64,000 bases of DNA. It comes from Leptasterias polaris (Eukaryota > Echinodermata > Asteroidea > Forcipulatida > Asteriidae). Below the pieces are notes generated by a model. It had not been told where the DNA came from, searched no databases, and saw nothing but the letters and a program-made list of their open reading frames with translations. Location of the stretch: NCBI GenBank assembly GCA_037783415.1, contig JAZGTN010000027.1, positions 3,620,001 to 3,684,000 on the forward strand, given 5' to 3'. Position numbers and translations under genes: made by a program. Position 1 is the stretch's first letter, and each line of letters starts with the position of its first letter. Below are positions 61,878 through 64,000 of the stretch, one piece after another.

Positions 61878-62041
61878 TAAAAATCTGGACGATTTCAAAA
61901 GCTGTTCCGACTGAAAGTTCGGAACAGCTAAAAAAATAAAAATCTGGACGATTTCAAAAGCTGTTCCGACTGAAAGGTCGGAACAGCTAATAAAAATCTG
62001 GACGATTTCAAAAGCTGTTCCGACTGAAAGGTCGGAACAGC

Positions 62042-62074
<33 letters not shown>

Positions 62075-62188
62075 TAAAAATCTGGACGATTTCAAAAGCT
62101 GTTCCGACTGAAAGTTCGGAACAGCTAATAAAAAAAATAAAAATCTGGACAATTTCAAAAGCTGTTCCGACTGAAAGTTCGGAACAGC

Positions 62189-62224
<36 letters not shown>

Positions 62225-63749
62225 TAAAAATCTGGACGATTTCAAAAGCTGTTCCGACTGAAAGTTCGGAACAGCTAAAAAAAATAAAAATCTGGACGAA
62301 AACAAAAGCTGTTCCGACTGGATAAGTCGGAACAGCTAATAATAATAATAATTAAAAAAATAAAAATCTGGACGATTTCAAAAGCTGTTCCGACTGAAAG
62401 TTCGGAACAGCTAATAATAATAATAATAAAAAAAATAAAAATCTGGACGATTTCAAAAGCTGTTCCGACTGAAAGTTCGGAACAGCTAATAAAAAAAATA
62501 AAAATCTGGACGATTTCAAAAGCTGTTCCGACTGAAAGTTCGGAACAGCTAATAATAATAATAATAAAAAAAATAAAAATCTGGACGATTTCAAAAGCTG
62601 TTCCGACTGAAAGTTCGGAACAGCTAATAAGAAAAAAAATAAAAATCTGGACGATTTCAAAAGCTGTTCCGACTGAAAGTTCGGAACAGCTAATAATAAA
62701 AAAAATAAAAATCTGGACGATTTCAAAAGCTGTTCCGACTGAAAGTTCGGAACAGCTAATAATAAAAAATAAAAAAATCTGGACGATTTCAAAAGCTGTT
62801 CCGACTGAAAGTTCGGAACAGCTAAAAAAAAAAAATCTGGACGATTTCAATAGCTGTTCCGACTGAAAGTTCGGAACAGCTAAAAATAAAAATCTGGACG
62901 ATTTCAAAAGCTGTTCCGACTGAAAGTTCGGAACAGCTAATAAAAATCTGGACGATTTCAAAAGCTGTTCCGACTGAAAGGTCGGAACAGCTAAAAATAA
63001 AAATCTGGACGAAAACAATAGCTGTTCCGACTGAAAGGTCGGAACAGCTAATAATAATAATAAAAAAAATAAAAATCTGGACGAAAACAAAAGCTGTTCC
63101 GACTGAAAGGTCGGAACAGCTAAAAAAATAAAAATCTGGACGAAAACAAAAGCTGTTCCGACTGAAAGGTCGGAACAGCTAATAAAAATCTGGACGATTT
63201 CAAAAGCTGTTCCGACTGAAAGGTCGGAACAGCTAAAAATAAAAATCTGGACGATTTCAATAGCTGTTCCGACTGAAAGGTCGGAACAGCTAATAATAAG
63301 AAAGAAAATAAAAATCTCGACGATTACAATAGCTGTTCCGACTGGAAGGTCGGAACAGCTAATAAAAATAATAAAAATCTCGACGAAAACAATAGCTGTT
63401 CCGACTGCGTCAGGAACAGCTAATAAAAATCTCAACGAAAACAATAGCTGTTCCGACTGCATCGGAACAGCTAATAATAATCTCGACGAAAACAATAGCT
63501 GTTCCGACCTATGTCGGAACAGCTAATAATCTCGACGAAAACAATAGCTGTTCCGACAGCTAGGTCGGAACAGCTAATAATAATCTCGACGAAAACAATA
63601 GCTGTTCCGACAGCTACGTCGGAACAGCTAATAATCTCGACGAAAACAATAGCTGTTCCGACAGCTAGGTCGGAACAGCTAATAATAAAAACAAATAAAA
63701 ATCTCGACGAAAACAATAGCTGTTCCGACAGCTAGGTCGGAACAGCTAA
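59766..63749 (+). repeat. Array of about 63 palindromic hairpin modules
   Basis: Modules are typically 48 bp. They begin TCTGGACGATTTCAAA or TCTCGACGAAAACAAT, contain AGCTGTTCCGAC-loop-GTCGGAACAGCT, and end AA. Spacers are A/T-rich and vary from about 6 to 35 bp, often with AAT runs. Loops vary (TGAAAG, TGGATAAG, CTAT, AGCTAG, AGCTAC, TGCA) while the outer stem is almost constant. Long open frames across the array come from the repeat and are not genes. Confidence 0.95.
60947..62820. repeat. 981-bp higher-order duplication within the hairpin array
   Basis: About 60947-61830 recurs at about 61928-62811 with an offset of 981, including the same order of spacer lengths, the rare GGACAATTTC module (61166 and 62147) and the GGATAAG loop. 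Only a few differences are visible. Confidence 0.9.
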
Positions 63750-64000
63750 TAATATTCAAACACATAACAAGTCAATACAAAAAAACTGACAACAAGCTTT
63801 GTGAAATGTCCAACCGTTTCTAAATGGACAGAAACTTCCTCATTCCAATTCAATTAAAATTCCAATTCAATTCAATTTATTTACATCAAATATTTTAAAC
63901 AATGCATAAAAAAGAAAACGAATTGAAGAAGTATCATGAATCCAGTTTTACAATACAGAAAATTAACTAAGTATGCAGGCCACAAACTTGAAGACAGAGG
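63750..64000. other. Single-copy AT-rich DNA after the hairpin array
   Basis: The array stops sharply at 63749. The following DNA contains CCAATTCAATTAAAATTCCA and nearby imperfect repeats of ATTCAATT, and no gene. Confidence 0.5.

Noticed and set aside
59687..63735. Long ORFs (up to about 400 codons) through the hairpin-module array on both strands
   Set aside because: Modules plus spacers often sum to multiples of 3 and lack stops, giving open frames on several frames at once. The peptides are monotonous repeats, different in each frame, with no start context.
59766..63749. CRISPR-like array (regular repeats with variable spacers)
   Set aside because: The spacers are A/T low-complexity and the repeated part is a palindrome in a eukaryotic transposon context. 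There are no cas genes and no unique spacers.

Overview
The window looks like nuclear DNA of a eukaryote: AT-rich, with tRNA-derived SINEs, (AAT)n microsatellites, a very large transposon gene and no bacterial-type operons. The SINE style (B box, a conserved 'CCTT.GCAAGG.ACTTAA' core, ATT-rich tail) and the domain set of the transposon gene suggest a marine invertebrate, possibly a deuterostome. That placement is inference. I see no host protein-coding gene, rRNA or functional tRNA. About 43 kb of the 64 kb is one repeat landscape.

Layout. (1) 1-16.1 kb and 36.6-59.7 kb are head-to-tail arrays of related elements, which I read as non-autonomous Helitrons on the minus strand. Every unit has, at its left edge on the plus strand, CTAG preceded by A, then a 7-bp-stem hairpin, then AGCTGTTCCG or AGCTGTTTCG. 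Read on the minus strand this is a classic Helitron 3' end (hairpin, short spacer, CTAG, then T). I count 17 such ends, and the stems change by compensatory substitutions between subfamilies. Family X units (14 of them) carry a core of 130-bp tandem repeats (about 150 copies in total) plus conserved arms rich in TGACGTCA and short perfect palindromes. Family Y (three units, 48.4-51.7 kb) lacks the 130-bp array but has one diverged copy of its central motif.

(2) 16.1-36.6 kb interrupts the array. It holds a long gene for an autonomous Helitron/Helentron-type transposase on the plus strand (20.6-30.6 kb). The order is PHD finger, herpes-tegument-like cysteine protease, OTU protease, Lys-rich 18-residue repeats, Cys-rich domain, Helitron N-terminal domain, HUH/Y2 Rep, PIF1 helicase, EEP endonuclease. 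One frameshift in an A5 run (26592-26596) splits it. Around it are two inverted-repeat elements, two SINEs, three minisatellites (16, 26 and 86 bp) and a perfect 54-bp palindrome.

(3) 59.77-63.75 kb is an array of about 63 hairpin modules. Each is typically 48 bp (TC..., then a 12-bp palindromic stem AGCTGTTCCGAC/GTCGGAACAGCT, then AA), separated by A/T-rich spacers. Single copies also sit at several junctions between the large elements. The module stem reuses the sequence just inside the large elements' 3' ends, and one variant module carries the family-Y version with compensating changes on both arms. I consider this the most unusual system here: a possible mini-hairpin element born from Helitron termini.

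The gene's own termini were not resolved and its orientation is opposite to the arrays, so whether its protein mobilises them is open.
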